A DNA stretch of 64,000 nt from Nevskiaceae bacterium. Its GTDB lineage: Bacteria > Pseudomonadota > Gammaproteobacteria > Nevskiales > Nevskiaceae. How positions within the stretch are numbered: the stretch's first letter is position 1; each line of letters starts with the position of its first letter. The notes below the pieces were generated by a model. It was not told where the DNA came from and ran no database searches. It saw only the letters and a program-made list of their open reading frames with translations. The translations under genes and the position numbers were made by a program. Where the stretch lies: positions 1 to 64,000 of the forward strand of contig SCRT01000019.1 of assembly GCA_004298465.1 (NCBI GenBank). Reading direction: 5' to 3'. This document shows, piece by piece, positions 12,278 to 21,378 of the stretch.

Positions 12278-13462
12278 ATGAACACCGCCATATCTTCTGT
12301 CATGCAGGCCGGGCCGACCGAAATCTATCACGATGACAAGCGCCACTGGTGGTGGTTGCCCTTGTTTGTGGCAGTATCACCAATGATTGGTGTAGGACTG
12401 GCGATAGTAACGCAGCACGTTGCCTGGACTTGGTTCACAGCCATATTGTGGTATGTCGTGTTGCCGATCATCGATGCGCTGGTTGGCCGCGACAAGCGCA
12501 ACCCCCCGGATGCAGTGGTGCCCGATCTTGAATCAGATCTTTATTACAAGGCGTTGGTATATCTGTCGATTCCGCTGTTCTATGCAACATGGATTGTCGG
12601 CGTCTGGGCGGTTGCAACCCAAGGTTTTGGCTGGGTGGGCGATCTCGGGCTCGCGCTAAGCGTCTCCCTGACGAACGGCTTGGCGTTGGTTGTCGGCCAC
12701 GAGATTGGCCACAAGACGACGCGTAGGGCGAAGCGCCTTGCGCAGATCGTGCTGGCGGTTCCGGCCTACGGGCACTTTTCTGCCGAGCATAACCGCGGTC
12801 ACCACAAGGACGTGGCAACGCCGAACGACCCGGCGAGTTCACGTTTCGGCGAGACTCTCTACGCGTTTGTGCTGAGGGAAATTCCCGGAGCGATGAAGCG
12901 CGCCTGGCACGACGAGAAAGTGCGCCTCGCTCGGCAAGGGCACGGTACCTTGAGTTTCCACAACGAGATACTGCAGTCGTTTGCCATCACCGTTGTTCTG
13001 TATGGTATGGCGCTGGCGGTATGGGGCGTGGGACTGATCCCGTATCTCCTGATTTCGACACTCTGGGGTTGGCAGTTCCTGTCTAGTTCGAACTATATCG
13101 AACACTACGGCTTGCTGCGCCAGAAGCTTCCGAATGGCAGGTACGAGCGTTGCCGCCCGGAGCATTCATGGAATGCCGATTTTCTGATCTCGAATCTGTC
13201 GCTCTATCATCTGCAACGCCACTCGGATCACCACGCGCGGCCAACGCGCTGTTACCAGGCGCTGCGTACCGACCAAGCGCCGGAACTGCCCGGCGGCTAT
13301 CCCCTGTGCTTTACCCTTGCTTATTTTCCGCCACTGTGGCGGGCGCTGATGGACCCCCGCGTGCTGGAAGTTTATGGTGGTGATATCACGAAGGTGAACA
13401 TCCAACCATCGAAGCACAAAGCTATCTTGGCACGCTATGGAAAGATGTCGACCGATGCTTGA
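12278..13462 (+). CDS. alkB: Alkane 1-monooxygenase AlkB
   Basis: Integral-membrane non-haem diiron hydroxylase that oxidises the terminal methyl of n-alkanes to 1-alkanols. The 394 residues contain all histidine clusters of the family: HEIGHK, EHNRGHHK, the AlkB signature NYIEHYG, and LQRHSDHHA. Hydrophobic segments in the first 140 residues (after LPLFVAVSPMIGVGLAI) and around residues 225-260 match the expected membrane helices. A GGAGG Shine-Dalgarno precedes the ATG. It is followed 11 bp later by rubredoxin, its electron donor, and preceded divergently by alkS. Rubredoxin reductase is not in the window and must be encoded elsewhere. Confidence 0.97.
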   Translation: MNTAISSVMQAGPTEIYHDDKRHWWWLPLFVAVSPMIGVGLAIVTQHVAWTWFTAILWYVVLPIIDALVGRDKRNPPDAVVPDLESDLYYKALVYLSIPLFYATWIVGVWAVATQGFGWVGDLGLALSVSLTNGLALVVGHEIGHKTTRRAKRLAQIVLAVPAYGHFSAEHNRGHHKDVATPNDPASSRFGETLYAFVLREIPGAMKRAWHDEKVRLARQGHGTLSFHNEILQSFAITVVLYGMALAVWGVGLIPYLLISTLWGWQFLSSSNYIEHYGLLRQKLPNGRYERCRPEHSWNADFLISNLSLYHLQRHSDHHARPTRCYQALRTDQAPELPGGYPLCFTLAYFPPLWRALMDPRVLEVYGGDITKVNIQPSKHKAILARYGKMSTDA

Positions 13463-13473
13463 GGAGAAGGCCC

Positions 13474-13695
13474 ATGTCCCGATATGAATGTCCCGGCTGC
13501 GGTTATATCTACGACGAAAACCTTGGTGACGAGCATGAAGGGTTTTTGCCCGGGACGCGTTGGCAGCAGATTCCCGATAACTGGGCTTGTCCGGATTGCG
13601 CGGTACGCGACAAGTTCGATTTCATTCCGAAAACTTCAGCCGTGGATGATGCAGCTACAGGCCATCGAAGCGGCTCGAGATCAGCGTTGGGATAG
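13474..13695 (+). CDS. alkG: Rubredoxin (AlkG type)
   Basis: One-iron electron carrier passing electrons from rubredoxin reductase to AlkB. The 73 residues have both iron-binding knuckles, CPGCGYIYDE and CPDCAVRDKF, and the aromatic core typical of AlkG2-type rubredoxins. Starting at 13474 (MSRYECPGCG) gives a normal N-terminus with GGAGAAGG just upstream. After the domain ends (DFIPK) there is a tail of about 18 residues that runs 41 bp into the 3' end of paaX on the other strand. That tail is not typical of short rubredoxins and suggests a junction. Confidence 0.93.
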   Translation: MSRYECPGCGYIYDENLGDEHEGFLPGTRWQQIPDNWACPDCAVRDKFDFIPKTSAVDDAATGHRSGSRSALG

Positions 13696-14572
13696 TCGAA
13701 AGATTGATGCTGTCCTGTGTGGTGGCGGCGAGGTGCCGGCGGGTGTGCATGTACAACTGGCGATACAGCTCATGGCACAACGCCCGTGCCTGATGCCCGG
13801 GCCAGTCCGCGGGAAGGAGCGCCGCCGGCAGTTGCGGGTCGCGCAATGTCGCCCAGCGAAAGGCGTCGATCATGAGGGTCTGGACGACGAAGGCGTGCTG
13901 GTCCTTCAGGCCTGCACCGGGCTTGATGAGCGCCGGCAGATCGGCCATCTGGGCATTGAATCCCCGGTAAGCTTCGATGGCCGGGTCCAGTGACCAGGCA
14001 CCGGCGACCAGTTTCGAGAGGGCTTCGGGCGCAACGCCGGGCGTGGTGCGTGCGTCGAATGTCACGGCCTGTGCGGCGAGGCCGAGGCCGCCGATGACGT
14101 CGCCTGCGGCTTCCAGATCATCCGCCGGGCGCAGGAACACGCCGGATGCGCTGGAAGCGAAGCCTTCCCATTCCAGCTCCTGCCGGAGCCGCGCACGGTC
14201 TTCTGGAGGCAGGGCTTTCGGGGCGAAGACGATCGACCAGCCGCCGCGCCATGCTTCGGGCGGACGGTAGACCCGGTCGTAGGCATGGCGGAAGCGCCGC
14301 CGGCCCGCGGAGCCGAGCGTGTAGTAGCTGCGCCGGCCTTCGCGCTGGGATGTCAGCCAGCCGGCCTCGGAAAGGCGCGAGACGCTGGTGCGGACGAGCC
14401 GTTCGTTGACCCCGAACGGCGCCATGAGTGCGATCAGGTTGCCGAGCCAGATGCGGTCGCAGTACGGCATCACGGTATCGCCGAACAGGGTGACGATCAG
14501 TGACCGGGCACGAGGCGCGTGATCCCTGAGATAACCTGTAATCCATGCGTCCAGCGTGTCGTGTGAATGCAC
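13655..14572 (-). CDS. paaX: Phenylacetic acid degradation repressor PaaX
   Basis: GntR-like winged-helix repressor of paa genes, relieved by phenylacetyl-CoA. The 305-residue length fits PaaX. The N-terminal region (ARSLIVTLFGDTVMP, then VRTSVSRLSEAGWL) is the family helix-turn-helix, followed by YYTLGSAGRRRF and the GGWSIVFA strand of the PaaX core. It is transcribed away from paaA across 130 bp that hold a strong promoter overlapped by an inverted repeat of PaaX-operator geometry. Its last codons overlap the rubredoxin gene on the opposite strand, so the C-terminal tail may be altered compared with homologues. Confidence 0.93.
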   Translation of the reverse strand: MHSHDTLDAWITGYLRDHAPRARSLIVTLFGDTVMPYCDRIWLGNLIALMAPFGVNERLVRTSVSRLSEAGWLTSQREGRRSYYTLGSAGRRRFRHAYDRVYRPPEAWRGGWSIVFAPKALPPEDRARLRQELEWEGFASSASGVFLRPADDLEAAGDVIGGLGLAAQAVTFDARTTPGVAPEALSKLVAGAWSLDPAIEAYRGFNAQMADLPALIKPGAGLKDQHAFVVQTLMIDAFRWATLRDPQLPAALLPADWPGHQARALCHELYRQLYMHTRRHLAATTQDSINLSTIPTLISSRFDGL

Positions 14573-14617
14573 CGCAATCTCCCGGAGTTCCTGTCACGTC
14601 GGATGCGAATCGTAACA

Positions 14618-14656
14618 TGACACAATTTTCGTCTTGACAGCTACAATCGTGTGTCA
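14618..14656. promoter_or_regulatory. Putative PaaX operator: TGACAC-N27-GTGTCA
   Basis: TGACAC at 14618-14623 and its inverted copy GTGTCA at 14651-14656 are separated by exactly 27 bases; the match extends one more base on each side (ATGACAC/GTGTCAT). As I recall, the E. coli PaaX operator has the same geometry with different arms (TGATTC-N27-GAATCA). The arms bracket the -35 and abut the -10 of the paaA promoter, as expected for a repressor site. Confidence 0.7.
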
Positions 14657-14662
14657 TATTGT
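14634..14662 (+). promoter_or_regulatory. Promoter of the paa operon
   Basis: Perfect -35 TTGACA (14634-14639), 17-base spacer, and -10 TATTGT (14657-14662). The start would fall about 35 bases before the paaA ATG at 14703, which has GGAGG at a suitable distance. Confidence 0.75.
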
Positions 14663-14702
14663 CGCCACAGGTTGTTGTAGGCGGGTCGCCGGAGGATTGG
14701 GA

Positions 14703-15686
14703 ATGTACGCACAGATGGTGGATACCGGAGTCAAGAAACTCCGCACGCGCGGGGAGCTATCCGACGCCGAGCGTGCGTTCCAGGATCGCGTCGATGCCGG
14801 CATCAAGATCGAGCCGAAGGACGCCATGCCCGAGGCCTACCGCCGCACGTTGATCCGCCAGATCAGCCAGCATGCGCATTCCGAGATCGTCGGCATGCTG
14901 CCGGAAGGCAACTGGCTGACGCGCGCGCCGAGCCTGAAGCGCAAGGCGATCCTCATGGCAAAAGTGCAGGATGAGGGCGGTCATGGGTTGTACTTGTACG
15001 CCGCCGCTGAAACGCTGGGCATCTCGCGCGACGAGATGATCGAAGAACTGCATGCCGGCAAGGCCAAGTATTCATCGATCTTCAATTATCCGACGCTGAC
15101 GTGGGCCGACATCGGCACCATCGGCTGGCTGGTCGACGGCGCGGCGATCATGAACCAGATCCCGCTGTGCCAATGCTCCTACGGCCCTTATTCGCGCGCC
15201 ATGATCCGCGTGTGCAAGGAGGAATCCTTCCACATGCGCCAGGGTTTCGACCTGCTGTGCGCGCTGTGCAAGGGCACGGACGAGCAGAAGGCCATGGCGC
15301 AGGACGCCTTGAACCGCTGGTGGTGGCCGTCGATCATGATGTTTGGCCCGCCGGATGATGAATCCACGCACAGCGCGCAGTCCGCGGCGTGGAAGATCAA
15401 GCTGTTTTCCAACGACACCCTGCGCCAGCGCTTCATCGACCAGACCGTGCCGCAGGCGGATTATCTGGGCCTGAAGCTGCCTGACCCAGACCTGAAGTGG
15501 AACGCCGAACGCGGCCACTACGACTACGGCGCCATCGACTGGGCCGAGTTCATGAATGTCGTCAAGGGCAACGGGCCGTGCAACCGCGAGCGCCTCGCCA
15601 CACGTGTGAAGGCGTACGAGGACGGTGCGTGGTTCCGCGACGCGCTCGTCGCGCATGCCGAAAAGCGCCGGCGCAAGGCCGCATGA
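14703..15686 (+). CDS. paaA: Ring-1,2-phenylacetyl-CoA epoxidase, catalytic subunit PaaA
   Basis: Catalytic diiron subunit of the PaaABCE monooxygenase that epoxidises the ring of phenylacetyl-CoA. The 327-residue length is typical (309-330). The start at 14703 gives [12 protein letters not shown] with GGAGG upstream. It has the ferritin-like four-helix bundle ligands in the DEGGHG and [11 protein letters not shown] segments, and the conserved [11 protein letters not shown] and GDNG-type regions of the family. It is first gene of the paa operon, 10 bp before paaB, behind the promoter and inverted repeat described at 14618-14662. Confidence 0.97.
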   Translation: MYAQMVDTGVKKLRTRGELSDAERAFQDRVDAGIKIEPKDAMPEAYRRTLIRQISQHAHSEIVGMLPEGNWLTRAPSLKRKAILMAKVQDEGGHGLYLYAAAETLGISRDEMIEELHAGKAKYSSIFNYPTLTWADIGTIGWLVDGAAIMNQIPLCQCSYGPYSRAMIRVCKEESFHMRQGFDLLCALCKGTDEQKAMAQDALNRWWWPSIMMFGPPDDESTHSAQSAAWKIKLFSNDTLRQRFIDQTVPQADYLGLKLPDPDLKWNAERGHYDYGAIDWAEFMNVVKGNGPCNRERLATRVKAYEDGAWFRDALVAHAEKRRRKAA

Positions 15687-15696
15687 GGAATTTGTG

Positions 15697-15981
15697 ATGA
15701 CGAAGGAATGGCCGTTGTGGGAAGTCTTCATCCGCAGCCAGCATGGGCTGGCGCACCGCCATGTCGGCAGCCTGCACGCGCCGGATGCGGAAATGGCGAT
15801 CAAGAACGCGCGCGACGTCTACACGCGCCGCAACGAAGGCGTGAGCATCTGGGTCGTGCCTTCGGCCGACATCACTGCGTCGGCGCCCGGTGACAAGGAC
15901 GCCTTGTTCGACGCTGCGCGCTCCAAGGTCTACCGCCACCCGACTTTCTTCGAAATGCCGAAGGAAGTGAAGAACCTGTGA
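15697..15981 (+). CDS. paaB: Ring-1,2-phenylacetyl-CoA epoxidase subunit PaaB
   Basis: Small structural subunit that organises the epoxidase complex. The 94-residue length equals the family norm. The sequence [21 protein letters not shown] followed by [16 protein letters not shown] is highly conserved, as are VSIWVVPS and the [11 protein letters not shown] tail. The ATG at 15697 is preceded by GAGGAA. It sits 10 bp after paaA and 8 bp before paaC. Confidence 0.97.
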   Translation: MTKEWPLWEVFIRSQHGLAHRHVGSLHAPDAEMAIKNARDVYTRRNEGVSIWVVPSADITASAPGDKDALFDAARSKVYRHPTFFEMPKEVKNL

Positions 15982-15989
15982 GGCGCGCG

Positions 15990-16745
15990 ATGCCATCAGC
16001 GAAATTCGAATACCTGCTGCGTCTTGGTGATACGGTGCTGGTACTGTCGCAGCGTCTGTCCGAATGGTGCGGGCGCGGGCCGGTGCTGGAAGAAGACATG
16101 GCGCTGGCGAACACCGGGCTGGACCTGCTCGGCCACGCGCGAATGTGGCTCACCTACGCCGGTGAAGTGGAAGGCAAGGGCCGCGACGAGGATGCGCTGG
16201 CCTATCTGCGCGACGATGCGGCGTTCCGCAACATGCTGCTGGTGGAGAGGCCGAACGGCAACTATGCCGACACGCTCACGCGCCAGTTCTTCTTCGACGC
16301 CTGGCACCGGCTGGCCCTTGCAGAACTCGTGAAATCGTCGGATTCGACGGTGGCCGGGATTGCAGGCAAGGCCCTGAAGGAAGTCGAGTATCACTTCCAG
16401 CGCAGCACCGACCTCATCATCCGCCTCGGCGGCGGTACGGATTACAGCCATCGCCTGATGCAGGCGGCGGTCGATGAATTCTGGCCCTACACCGGCGAAT
16501 TGTTCGAGTGCGATGCAGTCGATCAGGAGATGATCGTGCTGGACGTGGGCTTCGATGCGCGCAGCTTGCGTGCGCCGTGGCTGGCAACGGTTGCGAACAC
16601 CCTCGAAACCGCGACGCTGGTTTCGCCCCCTGCGGATGCGTGGATGCACAAGGGCGGCCGCACGGGTGTGCATACGCAAGCACTGAGCTACCTGCTGGGT
16701 GAAATGCAGGTGCTGCCGCGTCGTTATCCCGGAGCACAGTGGTGA
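15990..16745 (+). CDS. paaC: Ring-1,2-phenylacetyl-CoA epoxidase subunit PaaC
   Basis: Structural partner of PaaA, a ferritin-like fold that has lost the catalytic diiron site in the family. 251 residues from the ATG at 15990 (MPSAKFEYLLRLGD), which has GAGG six bases upstream; a GTG at 15978 overlapping the paaB stop is an alternative. Conserved blocks: VLSQRLSEWCG, ALANTGLDLLGHAR, and FFDAWHRLAL. The C-terminus has the TQALSYLLGEMQ motif. It overlaps paaD through a TGATG junction. Confidence 0.96.
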   Translation: MPSAKFEYLLRLGDTVLVLSQRLSEWCGRGPVLEEDMALANTGLDLLGHARMWLTYAGEVEGKGRDEDALAYLRDDAAFRNMLLVERPNGNYADTLTRQFFFDAWHRLALAELVKSSDSTVAGIAGKALKEVEYHFQRSTDLIIRLGGGTDYSHRLMQAAVDEFWPYTGELFECDAVDQEMIVLDVGFDARSLRAPWLATVANTLETATLVSPPADAWMHKGGRTGVHTQALSYLLGEMQVLPRRYPGAQW

Positions 16746-17314
16746 TGGGTGCGCGTGCCGCCGCGATACCGATGCAACCGGGGAGCGCGCCGGTGCGTGC
16801 CCACGAACCGACGCTGCAACAGATCTGGGCTTGGCTCGCTGGGGTGACGGACCCGGAAATCCCCGTGCTGTCGGTCGTCGACCTCGGCATCGTGCGCGAC
16901 CTGCAGTGGCAGGAAGCCCCTTCGGGGCGGGAACTCATCCTGACGTGGACGCCGACCTATTCCGGCTGCCCAGCGGTCGAAGTGATCAATGCGGACATGA
17001 AGGCGGCGCTGGTCGCGCACGGGGTTGGCAACGTCCGGCTGAAACTGCAGTTGTCGCCGGCGTGGACGACGGACTGGATCACGCCCGCCGGGCGGCAGAA
17101 GCTGAGGGTCTACGGCATCGCCCCACCGGCCTGCGGCGCCTGCGTGGCACGCGAAATCGTCGCCGGCATGGCACGGCGCATGCCGGCCGTGGAATGCCCG
17201 CGCTGCGGATCGCGGCACACGCACTGCCTGAGTCCTGCCGGCTCGACGCGCTGCAAGGCGCTGTACGCCTGCGACGACTGTCTCGAACCTTTCGACTATT
17301 TCAAGCCGCACTGA
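16745..17314 (+). CDS. paaD: PaaD, Fe-S assembly-type factor of the phenylacetyl-CoA epoxidase
   Basis: DUF59/MIP18-type protein needed for epoxidase maturation, probably for Fe-S cluster delivery to PaaE. 189 residues. The N-terminal DUF59 domain has GVTDPEIPVLSVVDLGIVRD and the TWTPTYSGCPA loop with its reactive cysteine. The C-terminus has a PaaD-specific zinc-ribbon-like region (CPRCGSRHT, then CKALYACDDC). The ATG at 16745 overlaps the paaC stop; a GTG six bases upstream is possible. Confidence 0.95.
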   Translation: MGARAAAIPMQPGSAPVRAHEPTLQQIWAWLAGVTDPEIPVLSVVDLGIVRDLQWQEAPSGRELILTWTPTYSGCPAVEVINADMKAALVAHGVGNVRLKLQLSPAWTTDWITPAGRQKLRVYGIAPPACGACVAREIVAGMARRMPAVECPRCGSRHTHCLSPAGSTRCKALYACDDCLEPFDYFKPH

Positions 17315-17316
17315 CC

Positions 17317-18393
17317 ATGGCGCCCACCCGTTTTTATCCCCTGCGTGTCGCGCAGGTTGAAGTCGATACACGCGATGCGAGTGTCATTTCCTTCGACGTG
17401 CCGGAAGCATTGCGTGAAACCTTCCGCTATGAACCCGGCCAGCACCTGACGGTACGCACGCAGATCGAAGGCACGGAGATCCGGCGCTCGTATTCCATCT
17501 GTGCGTCCGCCGCCGAGCAGCGCTTGCGCATCGCCATCAAGCGGGTGGACGACGGCCTGTTCTCGGGCTGGGCCGCGGAACACATGAAGCCCGGCGCCAC
17601 GCTGGACTGCCTGCCGCCGGCCGGGCATTTCGGCGTGCCGATCGAAGCCGGGCTGGCGCGCCACCACGTTGCCTTCGCAGCCGGCAGCGGCATCACGCCG
17701 GTGCTGTCCATCATCAAGACCGTGCTGGAAGTGGAGCGCGACAGCCGCGTCACGCTGTTCTACGGCAACCGCGCGTCCTCCAGCGTCATGTTTCGCGAGG
17801 CCATCGAGGACCTGAAGGATCGTTACACGACGCGCTTCAACCTGGTGTTCATCCTGTCGCGCGAGAAGCAGGAGATCGACCTGTTCAACGGCCGTATCGA
17901 CGCCGCGAAGTGCGATGCGCTGCTCACCCACTGGATCGACCCGGCCAGCATCGACGTCGCCTACATCTGCGGCCCGCAGGCGATGATGGCGGACGTGCTC
18001 GCCAGCCTGCAGCGCCACGGCGTGGCGCGCGAAAGGATTCGCCTGGAACTGTTCGACAGCGGCTTGCCGAAAGGCGCGCGCGCGCAGCCGAAACAGGCCG
18101 TGGAGGGCGCCCGCACCTGTGCAGTCACCGTCGTCCAGGATGGCCGCAGCCGCGTCTTCGAGTTCGAGAAAGGCGCGATGACTCTGCTCGACGCGGGTCT
18201 CGACCAAGGCCTCGAACTGCCCTACTCCTGCAAGGGCGGCGTGTGCTCCACCTGCCGCTGCAAGCTGACGGCCGGCGAGGTGGACATGGACGCGAACTAC
18301 GCGCTCGAAGACTACGAGGTGGCGCGCGGCTACATCCTCACCTGCCAGAGTTTCCCGGTGAGCGATGCATTGACGCTGAACTACGACGAATGA
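17317..18393 (+). CDS. paaE: Phenylacetyl-CoA epoxidase reductase subunit PaaE
   Basis: Transfers electrons from NADPH to the PaaA diiron site. The 358 residues have three modules in order: an FAD domain (EIRRSYSICAS, about residues 50-60), an NADPH domain (FAAGSGITPVLS, then YICGPQAMM), and a C-terminal plant-type [2Fe-2S] ferredoxin with CKGGVCSTCRCK and a fourth cysteine in LTCQSFP. The start at 17317 gives MAPTRFYPLRV three bases after the paaD stop. A 133-bp gap to paaZ follows with no clear terminator, so read-through is likely. Confidence 0.97.
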   Translation: MAPTRFYPLRVAQVEVDTRDASVISFDVPEALRETFRYEPGQHLTVRTQIEGTEIRRSYSICASAAEQRLRIAIKRVDDGLFSGWAAEHMKPGATLDCLPPAGHFGVPIEAGLARHHVAFAAGSGITPVLSIIKTVLEVERDSRVTLFYGNRASSSVMFREAIEDLKDRYTTRFNLVFILSREKQEIDLFNGRIDAAKCDALLTHWIDPASIDVAYICGPQAMMADVLASLQRHGVARERIRLELFDSGLPKGARAQPKQAVEGARTCAVTVVQDGRSRVFEFEKGAMTLLDAGLDQGLELPYSCKGGVCSTCRCKLTAGEVDMDANYALEDYEVARGYILTCQSFPVSDALTLNYDE

Positions 18394-18526
18394 CGAAGCT
18401 GCGTACAAGCTGCTGCGCTCGACATCTTGCGCGCCGGTGGCCCGCAACCCGTCATCGCTCGCGGCGCTTGTTCGCGAGTTTCTTCCTCACGAGATGGACC
18501 CCTCGAAATAAATCCAAGGTGCTTCG

Positions 18527-20590
18527 ATGGACGCAAAAGTGAAAACAAACAAGCTGGAAAGCTACACCTGCGGCCACTGGCAGGCCGGCGGCGGCGATGG
18601 TGAGCTGATGCGCCACGCGGTGACCGGCGCACCGGTCGCCGTCGTCACCAGCGAGGGGCTCGATTTCGGCGCCATGCTGGACTACGGCCGGCGCAGCGGC
18701 GCTGCGCTGCGCCGGCTCACGTTCCACGACCGCGCGCTGCGCCTGAAGGCGCTGGGCAAGCATCTGGCCGAGCGCAAGGAAACGTATTACGCGCTGTCCG
18801 CCGCCACCGGCGCCACGCGCAACGATTCGTGGGTCGACATCGAAGGCGGTATCGCCACGTTGTTCGCGTATGCCTCGAAAGGCCGCCGCGAGCTGCCGAA
18901 CGGCACGTTCATCGTCGACGGTGCGCCGGAAGTGGTCGGCAAGGGCGGGCATTTCATCGGCCAGCACATCGCGGTGCCGCTGCATGGCGTGGCGGTGCAC
19001 ATCAACGCCTTCAACTTCCCGTGCTGGGGCATGCTGGAAAAGCTGTCCGTGAACCTGCTCGCCGGGCTGCCGGCGATCGTGAAACCGGCGAGCCAGACCG
19101 GCTATCTCACGCAGCTCATGTTCCGCGACATGGTGGCATCCAAGATCTTTCCCGAAGGTACGCTGCAGCTCATCTGCGGCGGCGTCGGCGACCTGCTGGA
19201 CCATCTCGACGGACAGGATGTGGTCACGTTCACGGGTTCCGCCAGCACCGGTCAGCGCCTGCGCAGCCACCCCGCAATCGTGCGCAATTCCGTGCGCTTC
19301 ACGATGGAGGCGGACTCCCTGAACTGCTCGATCCTCGGGCCGGACGCGAAACCGGGCACGGCGGAATTCGACCTGTTCGTGCGTGAAGTGGCGCGTGAAA
19401 TGACGATCAAGGCCGGCCAGCGCTGCACCGCCATCCGCCGCGCCATCGCTCCGCGCGAGACGCTGGATGCGGTGATCGAAGCGGTCGGCAAGCGTCTGGA
19501 CAAGGTCGTGGTTGGCGATCCGGCGGCCCAAGGCGTGACGATGGGTGCGCTGGCGAGCCTGAAGCAGCGCGACGAAGTGCGTTCACGCGTCGTGGAACTG
19601 GAAGCGACGGCGGACCTCGTCTACGGCAGCCTCGACGACTTCGAGGTGACGGGCGCGAACGCGAAGGACGGCGCTTTCCTGCCGCCCTTGCTGCTGCGCT
19701 GCGCCGACCCGAAGGCGAACGCGGCAGTACACGACATCGAGGCTTTCGGCCCGGTGTCCACCGTCATGCCCTATGACGACACGGCGGATGCCATCGACCT
19801 CGCGCAGCGTGGCCGCGGTTCCCTGGTTGGCTCCGTGTTCACGGCGGACAAGGGTTTTGCCCGCGACGTGGCGCTCGGCGCGGCGCCGTTCCACGGCCGC
19901 CTGCTGTTCGTGGACGCCACCTGCGGCAAGGAATCCACCGGCCACGGCTCACCGCTGCCGATGCTGGTGCACGGTGGCCCCGGCCGCGCCGGCGGCGGCG
20001 AGGAAATGGGCGGCGTGCGCGGTGTCATGCACTACCTGCAGCGCACGGCCCTGCAGGGCTCGCCGGACATGCTGGCCGCCATCACCGGCCGTTTCATGCC
20101 GGGTGCTACGCGCCATGCGGGCGAACACCCGTTCCGCAAGTATCTGGACGAGCTCGAGATCGGCGACACCGTCGTGACCGGCACCCGCACCGTGACGCTG
20201 GCAGACATCGAGCATTTCGCGGACTTCACCGGCGACACCTTCTATGCACACATGGACGAAGAGGCGGCGAAGAAAAATCCCTTCTTCGGCGGGCGCGTGG
20301 CGCACGGCTATCTCATCGTGTCCTTTGCCGCAGGCCTGTTCGTGAGCCCGGAACCCGGCCCGGTGCTGGCGAACTATGGCCTCGACAACCTGCGCTTCAT
20401 CACGCCCGTGCATCCGGGCGACACACTGCAGGTCACGCTCACCTGCAAGTCCAAGACGCCGCGGGCGACGGGCGACTATGGCGAGGTGTGCTGGGATACG
20501 ACCGTGAGGAACCAGAAGGATGAGCTCGTCGCGCAATATGACGTGTTGACGCTGGTCGCCAGGAAATCCACCGCCGGAGCGCAATCGTGA
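18527..20590 (+). CDS. paaZ: Bifunctional oxepin-CoA hydrolase / aldehyde dehydrogenase PaaZ
   Basis: Opens the oxepin-CoA ring and oxidises the resulting semialdehyde. The 687-residue length fits the two-domain form (E. coli 681). Residues 1 to about 525 are an aldehyde dehydrogenase, with the nucleophile in AGQRCTAIRRAI and the TFTGSASTGQRL motif. About 535-687 is a MaoC-like hydratase with the catalytic D/H motif in FTGDTFYAHMD and FFGGRVAHGYLIVS. Both domains appear intact. The start at 18527 follows AAGGTG. The stop overlaps the GTG start of paaG. Confidence 0.97.
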   Translation: MDAKVKTNKLESYTCGHWQAGGGDGELMRHAVTGAPVAVVTSEGLDFGAMLDYGRRSGAALRRLTFHDRALRLKALGKHLAERKETYYALSAATGATRNDSWVDIEGGIATLFAYASKGRRELPNGTFIVDGAPEVVGKGGHFIGQHIAVPLHGVAVHINAFNFPCWGMLEKLSVNLLAGLPAIVKPASQTGYLTQLMFRDMVASKIFPEGTLQLICGGVGDLLDHLDGQDVVTFTGSASTGQRLRSHPAIVRNSVRFTMEADSLNCSILGPDAKPGTAEFDLFVREVAREMTIKAGQRCTAIRRAIAPRETLDAVIEAVGKRLDKVVVGDPAAQGVTMGALASLKQRDEVRSRVVELEATADLVYGSLDDFEVTGANAKDGAFLPPLLLRCADPKANAAVHDIEAFGPVSTVMPYDDTADAIDLAQRGRGSLVGSVFTADKGFARDVALGAAPFHGRLLFVDATCGKESTGHGSPLPMLVHGGPGRAGGGEEMGGVRGVMHYLQRTALQGSPDMLAAITGRFMPGATRHAGEHPFRKYLDELEIGDTVVTGTRTVTLADIEHFADFTGDTFYAHMDEEAAKKNPFFGGRVAHGYLIVSFAAGLFVSPEPGPVLANYGLDNLRFITPVHPGDTLQVTLTCKSKTPRATGDYGEVCWDTTVRNQKDELVAQYDVLTLVARKSTAGAQS

Positions 20591-21378
20591 GTGAAACCCC
20601 CATCCTGTTCGAGTGCGCCGCAGGCATCGCGCGCATCACGCTCAACCGCCCCGACAAGCTCAACAGCTTCAACGTCGCCATGCACGAAGCGCTGCGCGAC
20701 GCGATAACGGCGGTACGCGCCGACAAGACTGCGCGCGTGCTGCTCATCACCGGTGCCGGGCGCGCGTTCTGCGCCGGTCAGGATCTCGGCGACCGCACGG
20801 TGGCCGCGGGCGGCGAGCGCGTCGATCTCGGCCACACCGTGGCCACGTACTACGCGCCGCTGGTGAAGAGCCTGCGGGCGCTGCCGCTGCCGGTGGTGTG
20901 CGCCGTCAACGGCGTGGCCGCGGGCGCCGGGGCGAACCTGGCGCTGGCCTGCGATCTCGTGCTCGCGAAGCGCTCCGCCAAGTTCATCGAGCCGTTCTGC
21001 AAGCTCGGCCTGATTCCCGATACCGGCGGCACGTATTTCCTGCCGCGCCTGCTCGGCACCGCGCGCGCCATGGGCGTGGCCATGACCGGCGCCACGCTCA
21101 CGGCAGAGCAAGCCGCGAACTGGGGCCTGATCTGGCAATGCGTGGACGACGCCGCGCTCGAGGCCGAAGTGGAAACGCTGGTGCAGCACCTCGCCACGGC
21201 ACCGACGAAGGGCCTGGCGCGCACCAAGCAGGCGATCTACGCAAGCGCCGGCAACGACCTGGAAACACAATTGAAGCTCGAAGGCGAATACATGCAGGAA
21301 CTCGGCTACAGCCACGACTATGCGGAAGGTGTGGCGGCGTTCATGGCCAAGCGCAAACCGGAGTTCACCGGTGAGTGA
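20587..21378 (+). CDS. paaG: 1,2-epoxyphenylacetyl-CoA isomerase PaaG
   Basis: Crotonase-fold isomerase converting the ring epoxide to oxepin-CoA and shifting double bonds later in the pathway. 263 residues, closely like E. coli PaaG: AGRAFCAGQDLGDR (CoA oxyanion loop), CAVNGVAAGAGANLAL (second oxyanion loop) and KLGLIPDTGGTYFLPR. It begins with GTG overlapping the paaZ stop and ends overlapping paaI. No separate PaaF-type hydratase is seen in the window. Confidence 0.93.
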   Translation: MSETPILFECAAGIARITLNRPDKLNSFNVAMHEALRDAITAVRADKTARVLLITGAGRAFCAGQDLGDRTVAAGGERVDLGHTVATYYAPLVKSLRALPLPVVCAVNGVAAGAGANLALACDLVLAKRSAKFIEPFCKLGLIPDTGGTYFLPRLLGTARAMGVAMTGATLTAEQAANWGLIWQCVDDAALEAEVETLVQHLATAPTKGLARTKQAIYASAGNDLETQLKLEGEYMQELGYSHDYAEGVAAFMAKRKPEFTGE

